A DNA stretch of 64,000 bases from Loktanella atrilutea (GTDB lineage Bacteria > Pseudomonadota > Alphaproteobacteria > Rhodobacterales > Rhodobacteraceae), in assembly GCF_900128995.1 (NCBI RefSeq), contig NZ_FQUE01000002.1, positions 434,001 through 498,000 on the forward strand, written 5' to 3'. The translations under genes and the position numbers were made by a program. Numbering within the stretch: position 1 is the stretch's first letter; each line of letters begins with the position of its first letter. Below, piece by piece: positions 46,383 through 54,770 of the stretch. Below the pieces are notes generated by a model. The model had not been told where the DNA came from, did no database searches, and saw only the letters and a program-made list of their open reading frames with translations.

Positions 46383-46904
46383 ATGACATTGACCCTGCCC
46401 GCCGACGACCACGGCCTGATCCGTATCTTCAAGATCGCGATACCCGCCCCCGCCGGGCTGGAGGAGCGGACGCCCGCCGCCCTTGCCGCACTCTTCGGCA
46501 CGGATGATCTGGATCCCGACTACATCGACGTCGTCGATACCCGGCACCTCGCCGGGTTGTCCCTGATCGATTACCTGCATCAGGGTTACGACATTCCGGA
46601 CACCGCGACAGACGACCCGGCCCTGCGCGACCTGAAAGGCGTCGTGGTGCTGCTCATGTCCCGGGCCGCCCGCGGGCGTGCGTTGACATTGACCCTCGCC
46701 GACACGGTCACCCATGTCACGACGACCGGCGATCCTGCCCGCCTGCGGGTGCCGTCCCCGCCGGTCGAAACAGCAGCGGCGGCGGGCACCGTCCCCGGCG
46801 GGCGGTCCGCGCCGTCGCAGGCCGCCATGTCGGGCCGGGTCGCCACCATCGCCTTGATCGTTCTCTTCGCACTGGTTGTCCTGATGATCTGGGTCGCCAG
46901 CTAG
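46383..46904 (+). CDS. Tail-anchored protein of unknown function in the pyr locus
   Basis: A 173-residue protein. Residues 1-115 form a soluble mixed alpha/beta domain (starts MTLTLPADDHGLIRIFKIAI; contains DPDYIDVVDTRHLAGLSLID). A Pro/Ala-rich linker (about 120-148) and one C-terminal membrane helix (IALIVLFALVVLMIWV, about 152-171) with almost no tail follow. This suggests a protein anchored at its C-terminus with the domain in the cytoplasm. I do not recognise a family with certainty. It lies 105 bases after pyrB and 69 before the dihydroorotase-like gene on the same strand, so it is probably co-transcribed with both. Confidence 0.7.
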   Translation: MTLTLPADDHGLIRIFKIAIPAPAGLEERTPAALAALFGTDDLDPDYIDVVDTRHLAGLSLIDYLHQGYDIPDTATDDPALRDLKGVVVLLMSRAARGRALTLTLADTVTHVTTTGDPARLRVPSPPVETAAAAGTVPGGRSAPSQAAMSGRVATIALIVLFALVVLMIWVAS

Positions 46905-46973
46905 CGGCAAAGATTGACCCTGTCGCCCGCGCTGCCTACACCTTGCCGCATCGCCGCAAGGATCGACACCCGC

Positions 46974-48257
46974 ATGACGACTGTCCATTTCACCAACGCC
47001 CGCATCATCGACCCTGTCGCGTTGACCGACCTTTCGGGATCGCTGACCGTGCGCGACGGGGTCATCATCGCCCGCGACGCCAAATCGCCCAAGGACGCGG
47101 ATGTCATCGATTGCCACGGCGCCTGCCTTGCCCCCGGCATCATCGACATCGGCGTCAAGGTCTCGGAACCGGGCGAGCGCCACAAGGAATCCTTCCGCTC
47201 TGCCGGGCGCGCCGCGGCCGCCGGCGGCGTCACCACCATGGTCACCCGCCCCGACACCCACCCCCCGATCGACACGCCAGAGGCGCTGGAGTTCGTCCGC
47301 CGCCGGGCCGAGGTGGAATCCATCGTGAACGTCCTGCCGATGGCGACCCTGACCAAGGGCCGCGCGGGGACCGAGATGACGGAGATCGGCTTCCTCCTCG
47401 ACGCCGGTGCCGTGGCATTCACCGACGGCGCCCAGGTCGTCGCGGATACCAAGGTGCTGTCCCGCGCCCTCACCTACGCCCGCAGCCTCGGCGCGCTGGT
47501 AATCGGTCACCCGCAGGATCCGGGCCTGTCGCGCGGCGCCTGCGTGACCACGGGCAAGTTCGCCTCTCTCCGCGGCCTGCCCGGCGTCTCGCCGATGGCG
47601 GAACGCATGGGCCTCGACCGCGACATCGCCCTGCTGGAAATGACCGGCGCCCGCTACCACGCGGACCAGATCACCACCGCCCGCGCCCTGCCCGCCCTCG
47701 AACGGGCCAAGCGCAACGGCCTGTCGATCACCGCCGGCATCAGCATCCACCACCTGACGCTGAACGACATGGACGTGGCCGACTACCGCACCTTCTTCAA
47801 GCTGACCCCGCCCCTGCGGTCAGAGGACGACCGTCAGGCCGTGATCCATGCGGTGGCGGAAGGTCTGATCGACATCGTCTGCTCCATGCACACCCCGCAG
47901 GACGAGGAATCCAAGCGTCTGCCCTTCGAACAGGCCGCGCCCGGCGCCGTCGGCCTGCAGACCCTACTGCCCGCCGCACTGCGCCTCGTGCACAACGACC
48001 AGATCGACCTGCCCCGCCTGTTCCGCGCCCTGTCGCTGAACCCCGCCCACCTGCTGAACCTGCCCGCCGGGCGCCTGACTGAAGACGCGCCGGCCGACCT
48101 CGTCCTCTTCGATCCCGATGCGCCGTTCGTGCTGGACCGCAGCACCCTGCTGTCGAAGTCCAAGAACACCCCCTTCGACGGCGCCCGTCTGCAGGGCCGC
48201 GTCCTCGGCACATGGGTCGCCGGCACCCGCGTGTTCGGAGAGTCCGTCGATGCCTGA
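46974..48257 (+). CDS. pyrX: Dihydroorotase homologue lacking metal ligands (PyrX-type, PyrC-like)
   Basis: A 427-residue amidohydrolase-fold protein that aligns along its whole length with class I dihydroorotase: CLAPGIIDIGVKVSEPGERH, GGVTTMVTRPDT and EESKRLPFEQAAPGAVGLQT. The HxH metal pair expected after the first strand is replaced (D58-I-G60-V-K62), and the late TDHAPH-type block reads CSMHTPQ, so both the His pair and the metal Asp are missing. The expected role is structural, holding PyrB in an active oligomer, with the true PyrC elsewhere. It is often annotated simply as dihydroorotase. Its stop overlaps plsY by 8 bases. Confidence 0.85.
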   Translation: MTTVHFTNARIIDPVALTDLSGSLTVRDGVIIARDAKSPKDADVIDCHGACLAPGIIDIGVKVSEPGERHKESFRSAGRAAAAGGVTTMVTRPDTHPPIDTPEALEFVRRRAEVESIVNVLPMATLTKGRAGTEMTEIGFLLDAGAVAFTDGAQVVADTKVLSRALTYARSLGALVIGHPQDPGLSRGACVTTGKFASLRGLPGVSPMAERMGLDRDIALLEMTGARYHADQITTARALPALERAKRNGLSITAGISIHHLTLNDMDVADYRTFFKLTPPLRSEDDRQAVIHAVAEGLIDIVCSMHTPQDEESKRLPFEQAAPGAVGLQTLLPAALRLVHNDQIDLPRLFRALSLNPAHLLNLPAGRLTEDAPADLVLFDPDAPFVLDRSTLLSKSKNTPFDGARLQGRVLGTWVAGTRVFGESVDA

Positions 48258-48858
48258 ACTCACCTCTCCCGCCGCCGTCCTGCTGCTCTGGGCCGCGATC
48301 GGCTATCTGCTCGGATCGATCCCCACCGGGGTGATCCTCGCCCGCGTGATGGGCCTTGGCGACCTGCGCCAGATCGGGTCGGGCAACATCGGGGCCACGA
48401 ACGTTCTGCGCACCGGAAACAAGACCGCCGCCGCCCTCACGCTGCTCGGCGATGCGCTGAAAGGCGCCGCCGCCGTGCTGTTGGCCCGCGCCATGGCCGC
48501 CCCCGATGCGGTGCAGATCGCCGCCCTCGCCGCCTTCCTCGGGCACTGCTTCCCCGTGTGGCTCCGGTTCCGTGGCGGCAAGGGCGTTGCCACGTTTCTC
48601 GGCGTCGTGCTGGCTCTGACACCGCTCGGCGGCGCAATCGCCTGCGCAATCTGGGCGCTGACGGCATGGATCGCCCGCATGTCGTCCCTCGCCGCGCTCC
48701 TCGCTGCCGGATGGACGCCTGTCGTGGTCATTTTGATCGGACAAGGTCACTTGTCGCTCCTCACACTTGCACTCGCGATTCTCGTCTACATCCGCCATGC
48801 CGCCAACATCCGCCGTCTGCGCACAGGAACCGAACCCCGTATAGGCTCCAAAGGCTGA
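48250..48858 (+). CDS. plsY: Glycerol-3-phosphate acyltransferase PlsY
   Basis: A 202-residue integral membrane protein with about five helices. The three active-site motifs are intact: GSIPTGVILAR, GSGNIGATNVLR and GHCFPVWLRFRGGKGVAT. It transfers acyl from acyl-phosphate to glycerol-3-phosphate to begin phospholipid synthesis. The ATG at 48250 lies inside the end of the dihydroorotase-like gene (8-base overlap), which couples membrane lipid synthesis genes to the pyr operon transcript. Confidence 0.95.
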   Translation: MPELTSPAAVLLLWAAIGYLLGSIPTGVILARVMGLGDLRQIGSGNIGATNVLRTGNKTAAALTLLGDALKGAAAVLLARAMAAPDAVQIAALAAFLGHCFPVWLRFRGGKGVATFLGVVLALTPLGGAIACAIWALTAWIARMSSLAALLAAGWTPVVVILIGQGHLSLLTLALAILVYIRHAANIRRLRTGTEPRIGSKG

Positions 48859-49003
48859 TGATCTCTTGACCCGGTACGCCATCGTGCTCCGGCTCGTCTC
48901 GATCACACCGCGGTCCTTGGACTATCCGGGCAATCCCCGCACAGTTCCGCGCCTGTTGCTTTAGCACTTGTTTCCGCGCCGACTGGCACCTAAAAGCGAC
49001 CTC

Positions 49004-49093
49004 GGAGACGTGGCCGAGTGGTCGAAGGCACGCCCCTGCTAAGGGCGCATACCGGAAACGGTATCGAGGGTTCGAATCCCTTCGTCTCCGCCA
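49004..49093 (+). tRNA. tRNA-Ser (anticodon GCT)
   Basis: A 90-base class II tRNA. The acceptor stem GGAGACG pairs with CGTCTCC at the 3' end, with discriminator G and encoded CCA. The anticodon stem CGCCC/GGGCG encloses loop CTGCTAA, giving anticodon GCT at 49038-49040, which reads AGC/AGU serine codons. A long variable arm (CATACCGGAAACGGTATC region) and the GGTTCGAATCC T-arm confirm serine type. The GC-poor gap behind it makes its 3' end a possible integration site. Confidence 0.97.
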
Positions 49094-49301
49094 CCACCCC
49101 CTGCATGAGCGATCTTTTCACTTGTGGAAGCTAGGCTTGTCGGCCTCTGCCAAGGTCTTGCGCCCCGGAGCGAGCGCGCTTCGACCGAAGCGCAGAACAT
49201 ACGACCGATAAACGTATAACTTGCGACTAAGCTGTTCGCAGAATTCGGAGCCATGAGAGAATCCCGTCATGGCCTCCCTCGGGCCAGCCGATCGGGCATG
49301 G

Positions 49302-49484
49302 CTATGGCTTCGTTTCATCGCCGCAGCCTTTGCTAAACAAGCCCTTGATCGGTTCAATCGCTTTCAAGTGGTTATCCCATGTATTCCGGAAGTTACGGTC
49401 CTGCCCGATGGACACCTGGCACAATCCAACAATCCAAGACCTCGCTTCAAATACGAATGACCCTTGCCACCACCATATTCCTGA
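49302..49484 (-). pseudogene. Possible decayed coding fragment (no start codon)
   Basis: Between a TAG at 49485-49487 and another at 49302-49304 (minus strand) there are 60 sense codons with protein-like composition, including ARSWIVGLCQVSIGQDRNF and KAIEPIKGLFSKGCGDETKP, but no ATG and no ribosome site. It could be a fragment of a transposon-borne or repeated reading frame left beside the tRNA gene. I cannot name a family, so the pseudogene label is tentative. Confidence 0.3.
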
Positions 49485-49493
49485 CTAAAAGAC
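49477..49493 (+). promoter_or_regulatory. Candidate iron-responsive site upstream of the siderophore receptor
   Basis: ATTCCTGACTAAAAGAC lies 42 bases before the receptor start. Its first 11 bases recur in the promoter region at the other end of the iron cluster (60801-60820, minus strand). TGACTA resembles a half-site of the iron-responsive boxes reported for Rhodobacterales. The regulator (IscR, RirA or Irr type) cannot be determined here. Confidence 0.45.
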
Positions 49494-49534
49494 TTTTTTA
49501 TACCTTACTATTTTTGTAGTCCATTGGAGGGCAC

Positions 49535-51652
49535 ATGCGCGAACATCATCTCATCGGCGGCAGACGCAGCTTTGCCCTTCATGCTCTACTCGGCTGCACG
49601 TCCTTGAACCTGCTGCCCATGTCCGCACTCGCGCAGGATGCAGCAACTCCTTACCGGCTGTCGCCGATCATCGTGACGGGGGCGGTCGCCGTTGACGACG
49701 ATGCGCAATCGGTCGTGGCGCAGGAGTTGTGGGTCGGCGGCAAGGTCGCGACGAGCATCCTCGATACGCCTGCCTCCGTCTCCGTCGTCACGGCGCAGGA
49801 GATCGAGGCCCGCAACGCGGATACGCTCGAAACCGTCCTGCAATACACCCCGGGCATTCACACCGATTTCTACGGATCGGACGACCGCAACGACTATGTC
49901 CTGATGCGCGGGTTTCAGGCGACGAGCTACCGCGAGGGCATGACCCTCGGATCCATGCGTGGCGTGCGGGAAGATCCTTTCGCCTATGCACGGGTCGAGG
50001 CGATCCGCGGTGCGAACTCCACCCTGTTCGGCGTCTCCGATCCGGGCGGTTCGATCAACTTCGTAACCAAGACGCCGCGGTTCGAACGCTTCGGCGATGC
50101 CTATTTGACCGCTGGCAGCAACGATCACGCAGAGGTGGGCATCGATTTCGGCGACATTCTGGACGACGAAGCGACGCTCGCCTATCGCCTGACCGCCAAG
50201 GCACAGGACAGCGGGCTGGACTACGCGACGTCACGGGACGATTCGACCTTTCTGATGGGCGGTCTGACTTGGTCGCCGTCGGATGCCACAGAATTGACGG
50301 TCACCTTCGACCGGCTGACCCGCGACGGCACGCCCAACAGCGGCGGCTATCCGATGGACAGGCAGTACGACCGTTCCGACTTCTTCGGTGAACCGGACTA
50401 TAACGACCACGCCGTCGACCGTTCCACACTCTCGGCGTTCCTGCGGCATGAATTCGCGAATGGCCTGAACCTTCGGGCCAACCTGCGCTACAGCGACCTG
50501 ACAGACGATTTCGGCTATGCCTACATCGTCGATCCCGGCACCGGGACCGGCACCGTCTTCGACCGTGCCTTCTTCGGCACCGACAGGACGGCGCAGGAAC
50601 TGATCGGCAACGTGATGGTGCAGTACGATGCGCAATTTGGCGCCATCGACAGCAGCACGCTCGCGGGGATCGAGTTCCGCGACGCCCAGACCGAAAGCGC
50701 GTCCTACTATACCGCGGCACCGGCGATCGACGTGGCCGACTCGGTCTACTCCGGCGCGCCGGTCGGTCTGACACCCTACGCCACCGCGGACGAGGACTAT
50801 ACGACGAAATCGCTTTTCGTGCAGCAGAACCTGTCGTTCGACGACCGCTTCATCGCGACGGTCGGCCTGCGACGCGACTGGCTGGAACTGGCCAGCGTAG
50901 GCGACAGCTTCGGCGTGCCGTCGGACCTTCAGGACGACTTTGCCGAAACGTCGTGGCGCGGCGCGCTGACCTACAAGATCAACGAGGGTCTTTCGACCTA
51001 TGCCAGCTACGTCCAGTCCGTCGCCCCGCCGGAGTTCGGGGTTTCTCCCGAACGCGGTCATCAATACGAGGTCGGCGTGAAATATCAGCCGGCCGGGACG
51101 ACCGCCCTGATCTCTGCCGCCGCCTTCGATCTGGAAAAGAACAATATCACCGTCCCGGTCGTGCAGGCCGACGGGTCGATCACCCGCGAACTGGTCGGCA
51201 AGACCCGTGCGCGTGGGTTCGAAATCGAGGGCAAGGCCGAGCTGTCCAACAACCTCAGCATCATCGGCGGCTACTCTTATGTCGATGCAGAAGTCGAACG
51301 GGCGGTCGTGCGTGGGACCGACGTGTCGGGGCAAGCCTTCGCCAACGTCCCGCGGCATACGGCGTCCCTGTGGATGAGCTATGCCGTGCCGGAGTCCGGC
51401 AACCTGGGCGCACAGACCTTCGGCATCGGTGCGCGTTACCTGGGTGACTACTATTTCGGGCTGCCAAATGCCGACAAGGCAGAGGCCGCGATCCTCGTCG
51501 ACGCCGCCTATACCTACGCCTTCGACGCCGCGACAGAGGTGGCGCTGAATGTCAGCAACCTGTTCGACGAACAGCATGTTGTGGGCTCTGGCACCGCGAA
51601 CTACTACAACCCGGCCCGCAACGTGGCCGTGACCCTTCGCAGAAGCTGGTGA
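49535..51652 (+). CDS. TonB-dependent ferric-siderophore outer-membrane receptor
   Basis: A 705-residue protein: signal peptide (about residues 1-34, ending ALAQ), a TonB-box-like SPIIVTG stretch, then a plug domain (LDTPASVSVVTAQEIEARNA to GGSINFVTKTP) and a 22-strand-type barrel ending RRSW with a terminal aromatic. The plug motif ETVLQYTPGIHTDFYGSDDR and the overall pattern match the FhuA/FoxA/FpvA siderophore group (TIGR01783-like), suggesting hydroxamate-type ligands, but the ligand is uncertain. A TTGGAGGGCAC sequence gives a strong ribosome site. It is the first gene of the rightward iron operon that continues through tonB. Confidence 0.9.
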   Translation: MREHHLIGGRRSFALHALLGCTSLNLLPMSALAQDAATPYRLSPIIVTGAVAVDDDAQSVVAQELWVGGKVATSILDTPASVSVVTAQEIEARNADTLETVLQYTPGIHTDFYGSDDRNDYVLMRGFQATSYREGMTLGSMRGVREDPFAYARVEAIRGANSTLFGVSDPGGSINFVTKTPRFERFGDAYLTAGSNDHAEVGIDFGDILDDEATLAYRLTAKAQDSGLDYATSRDDSTFLMGGLTWSPSDATELTVTFDRLTRDGTPNSGGYPMDRQYDRSDFFGEPDYNDHAVDRSTLSAFLRHEFANGLNLRANLRYSDLTDDFGYAYIVDPGTGTGTVFDRAFFGTDRTAQELIGNVMVQYDAQFGAIDSSTLAGIEFRDAQTESASYYTAAPAIDVADSVYSGAPVGLTPYATADEDYTTKSLFVQQNLSFDDRFIATVGLRRDWLELASVGDSFGVPSDLQDDFAETSWRGALTYKINEGLSTYASYVQSVAPPEFGVSPERGHQYEVGVKYQPAGTTALISAAAFDLEKNNITVPVVQADGSITRELVGKTRARGFEIEGKAELSNNLSIIGGYSYVDAEVERAVVRGTDVSGQAFANVPRHTASLWMSYAVPESGNLGAQTFGIGARYLGDYYFGLPNADKAEAAILVDAAYTYAFDAATEVALNVSNLFDEQHVVGSGTANYYNPARNVAVTLRRSW

Positions 51653-51712
51653 CAGGGCGCGCACCGGCCTGCGGGCGGGTGCGCATCCGCCGCACGACAA
51701 AGGAAAGGACCC

Positions 51713-52702
51713 ATGTCCCTATCGCATCCCATATCAAGAGCGCTTCCGCTTGTCCTGGCGCTGGCCGGCGCAGGTCAGGGCGCCTGCGCGCAGGATTATC
51801 CGCTGACCATCCAGCATGCCTTCGGCACCACGATGATACCAGCGAAACCGGAACGGGTGGCCACCGTATCCTGGGCCAATCAGGAGGTGCCGCTGGCACT
51901 GGGGGTCGTGCCCGTCGGCTTTGCACGGGCGAACTTCGGAGATGTTGACGGCGATGGCCTGCTGCCTTGGGTCGACGCCCGCCTGAAGGAACTTGGCGCC
52001 GACGCGCCGCCCCTCTTCGACGAAGGCGACGGCATCGATTTCGAGGGGGTCGCCGCGGTTCAGCCCGACGTCATCCTCGCCGCCTATTCCGGTCTTTCGC
52101 AGGTGGACTACGATACGCTCAGCCAGATCGCGCCGGTGGTGGCCTATCCCGACCAGCCCTGGGCCACCGACTGGCGAGAGATGATCCGGCTGAACAGCGC
52201 GGGCCTTGGCATGGTGGATGCGGGCGAGGATCTGATCGTCGAACTGGATCGGACCATCGCGCAGGCCACAGCCAATCATCCGGAACTCGCGGGCAAGACG
52301 GCGATGTTCGTCACCCACCTCGACGCCCGAGACCTCAGCACGATTTCATTCTACACGGCAAACGATACACGCGTCCGCTTCTTCGCTGATCTGGGCCTCG
52401 CCTCTCCCGCCAGCGTGCAGGCGGCCTCCTCGGACGGACGGTTTTCCGCGCAGGTCAGCGCAGAGCGGATCGACGACTTCGCAGATGCGGATATCGTCGT
52501 GACCTACGGGACCGCCGCGCTGCGCGATGCCATGAAAGGCAATCCGCTCGCCTCCCGCATGGCGGCGGTGCAATCGGGGTCTGTCGTGCTTCTGGGCGAC
52601 GACGCGCTTGGCACGGCGGCAAACCCCACGCCGCTGTCGATCAGCTGGCTACTGGACGACTACGTGGCATTGCTCGCCGACGCCGCCCGCAAGGCAGAAT
52701 GA
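51713..52702 (+). CDS. Iron-siderophore ABC transporter, periplasmic binding protein
   Basis: A 329-residue cluster A-II (FhuD/FecB-type) binding protein. A signal peptide (about residues 1-26, ending GACAQ) is followed by AFGTTMIPAKPERVATVSWA, the usual first strand of this family, then a long backbone helix and two lobes (FEGVAAVQPDVILAAYSGLS marks the first lobe). It should collect the ferric siderophore delivered by the receptor and hand it to the FecCD-type permeases. It overlaps the next permease gene by 4 bases, and the receptor lies 60 bases upstream. Confidence 0.88.
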   Translation: MSLSHPISRALPLVLALAGAGQGACAQDYPLTIQHAFGTTMIPAKPERVATVSWANQEVPLALGVVPVGFARANFGDVDGDGLLPWVDARLKELGADAPPLFDEGDGIDFEGVAAVQPDVILAAYSGLSQVDYDTLSQIAPVVAYPDQPWATDWREMIRLNSAGLGMVDAGEDLIVELDRTIAQATANHPELAGKTAMFVTHLDARDLSTISFYTANDTRVRFFADLGLASPASVQAASSDGRFSAQVSAERIDDFADADIVVTYGTAALRDAMKGNPLASRMAAVQSGSVVLLGDDALGTAANPTPLSISWLLDDYVALLADAARKAE

Positions 52703-53718
52703 CGGCGATCCTGCATATCCGACGGGTGGCGATCGGGCGCCCGGGCTGGCTCGCGCTGGCGCTGGCCGCCCTGTGCCTGACGGCCGTGCTGTCGGTGACG
52801 GTCGGCACGCGCGCGGTCGGTTGGGACGATATCGGCGCCGCGTTGACCGGCGGAACCGAGACCATCGGTCAGGCGGCCGTTGCCCTGCGCCTGCCGCGCA
52901 CGGCGTTGGCGGCGCTGGCCGGCGCGGCGCTGGGTCTTGCGGGGGCGGTGATGCAGGGCGTCACGCGCAATCCGCTTGCCGATCCGGGGCTTCTGGGCGT
53001 GAACGCCGGTGCGGCGCTGGCCGTCGTCATCGCCATCGCATACTTCGGGATCGACACGCTCGGCGCCTACGTCTGGGCCGGCATCGGGGGTGCGGGTGCC
53101 GCATCCTGCTTCGTCTACGCGGTCGGATCGCTCGGCCGGGGCGGGGCAACCCCGCTGAAACTGACGCTGGCCGGGGCCGCAACCTCGATCGCGGCGGGGT
53201 CCTGTGTGACGGCGGTGATCCTTGGGCGGAACGACATCGCGGGGGCGGTGCAGTCCTGGCAGGTCGGCGGCGTCGGCGGTGCGACCTTCACCGGCGTCAT
53301 TCCAATGCTGCCGTTCCTTCTGGTCGGACTGGTGGTCGGCCTGCTGTCGGCCCGACACCTGAACATGCTGGCCTTGGGTGACGAAACCGCCTCCGCCTTC
53401 GGCGTGCGCGTGCCTCTTGCCCGCGGCGCGGCACTGGTCAGCGCCGTTCTCCTTTGCGGTGTCACGACCGCGATCTGCGGGCCTATCGGTTTCGTCGGGC
53501 TGATCGTGCCGCATCTGTGCCGCCTGCTGGTGGGCGTCGATCACCGCTGGCTGCTGCCGCTGTCTGCAGTCACGGGGGCGGCCTTGCTGATCGCGGCAGA
53601 CGTGCTGGGACGCGTCATCGCCCGCCCGGCAGAGGTCGACGTCGGCATCGTCACCGCCTTCATCGGCGCCCCCGTCTTCATCTGGATCGTCCGTCGGCGG
53701 CAGGTGCGCGACCTGTGA
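52699..53718 (+). CDS. FecCD-family iron-siderophore permease, subunit 1
   Basis: A 339-residue membrane protein with about 9-10 helices. Family motifs include LRLPRTALAALAGAALGLAG, GVTRNPLADPGLLGVNAGAA and GPIGFVGLIVPHLCRLLVGV. It forms half of the inner-membrane pathway, the second half being the next gene. Its ATG overlaps the binding-protein stop, and its stop overlaps the GTG of the second permease (GTGA). The two permeases are clearly different, as in fecC/fecD pairs. Confidence 0.92.
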   Translation: MTAILHIRRVAIGRPGWLALALAALCLTAVLSVTVGTRAVGWDDIGAALTGGTETIGQAAVALRLPRTALAALAGAALGLAGAVMQGVTRNPLADPGLLGVNAGAALAVVIAIAYFGIDTLGAYVWAGIGGAGAASCFVYAVGSLGRGGATPLKLTLAGAATSIAAGSCVTAVILGRNDIAGAVQSWQVGGVGGATFTGVIPMLPFLLVGLVVGLLSARHLNMLALGDETASAFGVRVPLARGAALVSAVLLCGVTTAICGPIGFVGLIVPHLCRLLVGVDHRWLLPLSAVTGAALLIAADVLGRVIARPAEVDVGIVTAFIGAPVFIWIVRRRQVRDL

Positions 53719-54770
53719 TCGTCAGCCCGCCCCGAACACACGCCGACCTGATCCCGCAGCTGTCGCATCAGCGCCGAAGGCGAGAGCGGCGACGCCTGCA
53801 AATCGTGGCGGCGCTGGCCGCCCTGCTGATCGCGGGTGGCGTCCTGACCCTCATGGTCGGCCAGTCGACGACTCCGCTGCACGTCGTGCTGCGCGTCCTG
53901 AGCGGCGAGGATGTGCCGGGTGCGAGTTTCACCGTCGGCACGCTGCGCCTGCCGCGCATGACACTGGCGGTGCTTGCGGGCCTGTCCTTCGGTCTCGGCG
54001 GGGCCGCCTGCCAGACCCTGCTGCGCAATCCGCTGGCGAGCCCCGACATCATCGGCATCACCGCCGGCAGCGGGGCGGCGGCGGTCCTTGGCATCGTCAT
54101 GCTGCAATGGTCCGGTGCGGCGATATCCGTGCTTGCCATCGTGGGCGGGCTGGGGACGGCCCTGCTGATCCATGCCCTCGCGTGGCGCGACGGGCTGTCC
54201 GGCGCCCGCCTGATCCTGATCGGCATCGGCATCGCCGCCATGCTGAACAGCGTCACCGCCTACGTCCTGCTGCAGGCTCCGGCCTGGAGCCTGCAAGAGG
54301 CCCTGCGCTGGCTAACCGGCAGCGTGAACGGTGCGCGACTTGGGCAGGCCCTTCCCCTGCTGACGGCCCTGCTGACCTTCGGCAGTCTCCTTTTGGTGCG
54401 ATCCCGCGACATTGACGCCCTGCGTCTCGGCGACGACAAGGCTGCAGCGCTAGGCGTGCGCTTGGGTGCGGTGCGGTTGCAGGTCATCATCGGCATCGTC
54501 GGACTGATCTCCACCGCCACGGCGGCGGTCGGACCGATCGCCTTCGTCTCCTTCCTCGCGGGACCCATAGCGGCCTGGATCGTCGGCCCGGGCCGCCCGG
54601 TGCTGGTGCCGGCTGCGCTGGTCGGGGCGGTGCTGGTGCTGGGCGGCGATTATGCAGGACAGTTCCTGCTGCCCAACCGCTACCCGGTCGGCGTGGTGAC
54701 GGGCGCGCTGGGCGGTCCCTACCTTCTGTATCTCATCGTCCGGATGAACCGGACAGGACGTGTCGCATGA
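53715..54770 (+). CDS. FecCD-family iron-siderophore permease, subunit 2
   Basis: A 351-residue membrane protein starting at GTG 53715 inside the previous stop codon. The N-terminal 35 residues are cytoplasmic and strongly basic (RRRRERRRLQ), followed by about 9 helices. It carries TLRLPRMTLAVLAGLSFGLG, LLRNPLASPDIIGITAGSGA and VGPIAFVSFLAGPIAAWIVG, the same family landmarks as subunit 1. It probably forms a heterodimer with subunit 1, energised by the next gene, with which it overlaps by 4 bases. Confidence 0.92.
   Translation: MIVSPPRTHADLIPQLSHQRRRRERRRLQIVAALAALLIAGGVLTLMVGQSTTPLHVVLRVLSGEDVPGASFTVGTLRLPRMTLAVLAGLSFGLGGAACQTLLRNPLASPDIIGITAGSGAAAVLGIVMLQWSGAAISVLAIVGGLGTALLIHALAWRDGLSGARLILIGIGIAAMLNSVTAYVLLQAPAWSLQEALRWLTGSVNGARLGQALPLLTALLTFGSLLLVRSRDIDALRLGDDKAAALGVRLGAVRLQVIIGIVGLISTATAAVGPIAFVSFLAGPIAAWIVGPGRPVLVPAALVGAVLVLGGDYAGQFLLPNRYPVGVVTGALGGPYLLYLIVRMNRTGRVA

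Larger units (their letters stand above)
49094..49534. other. Gene-poor, more AT-rich spacer between tRNA-Ser and the siderophore receptor gene
   Basis: These 441 bases hold no convincing gene. By eye the base composition is lower in GC than in the surroundings, especially 49440-49530. It contains a decayed-looking open frame on the minus strand (49302-49484) and the likely promoter and iron-response site of the receptor gene near its right end. Confidence 0.6.

Noticed and set aside
45330-47753. An 807-codon minus-strand frame across pyrB and pyrX
   Set aside because: It is antisense to two well-supported genes, with low-complexity Gly/Asp/Val content typical of reversed GC-rich coding DNA.
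49039-49254. A 71-codon frame on the minus strand ending in EGIRTLDTVSG-like sequence
   Set aside because: Its C-terminal part is the reverse complement of tRNA-Ser; this peptide is a well-known artefact of reading through serine tRNA genes.
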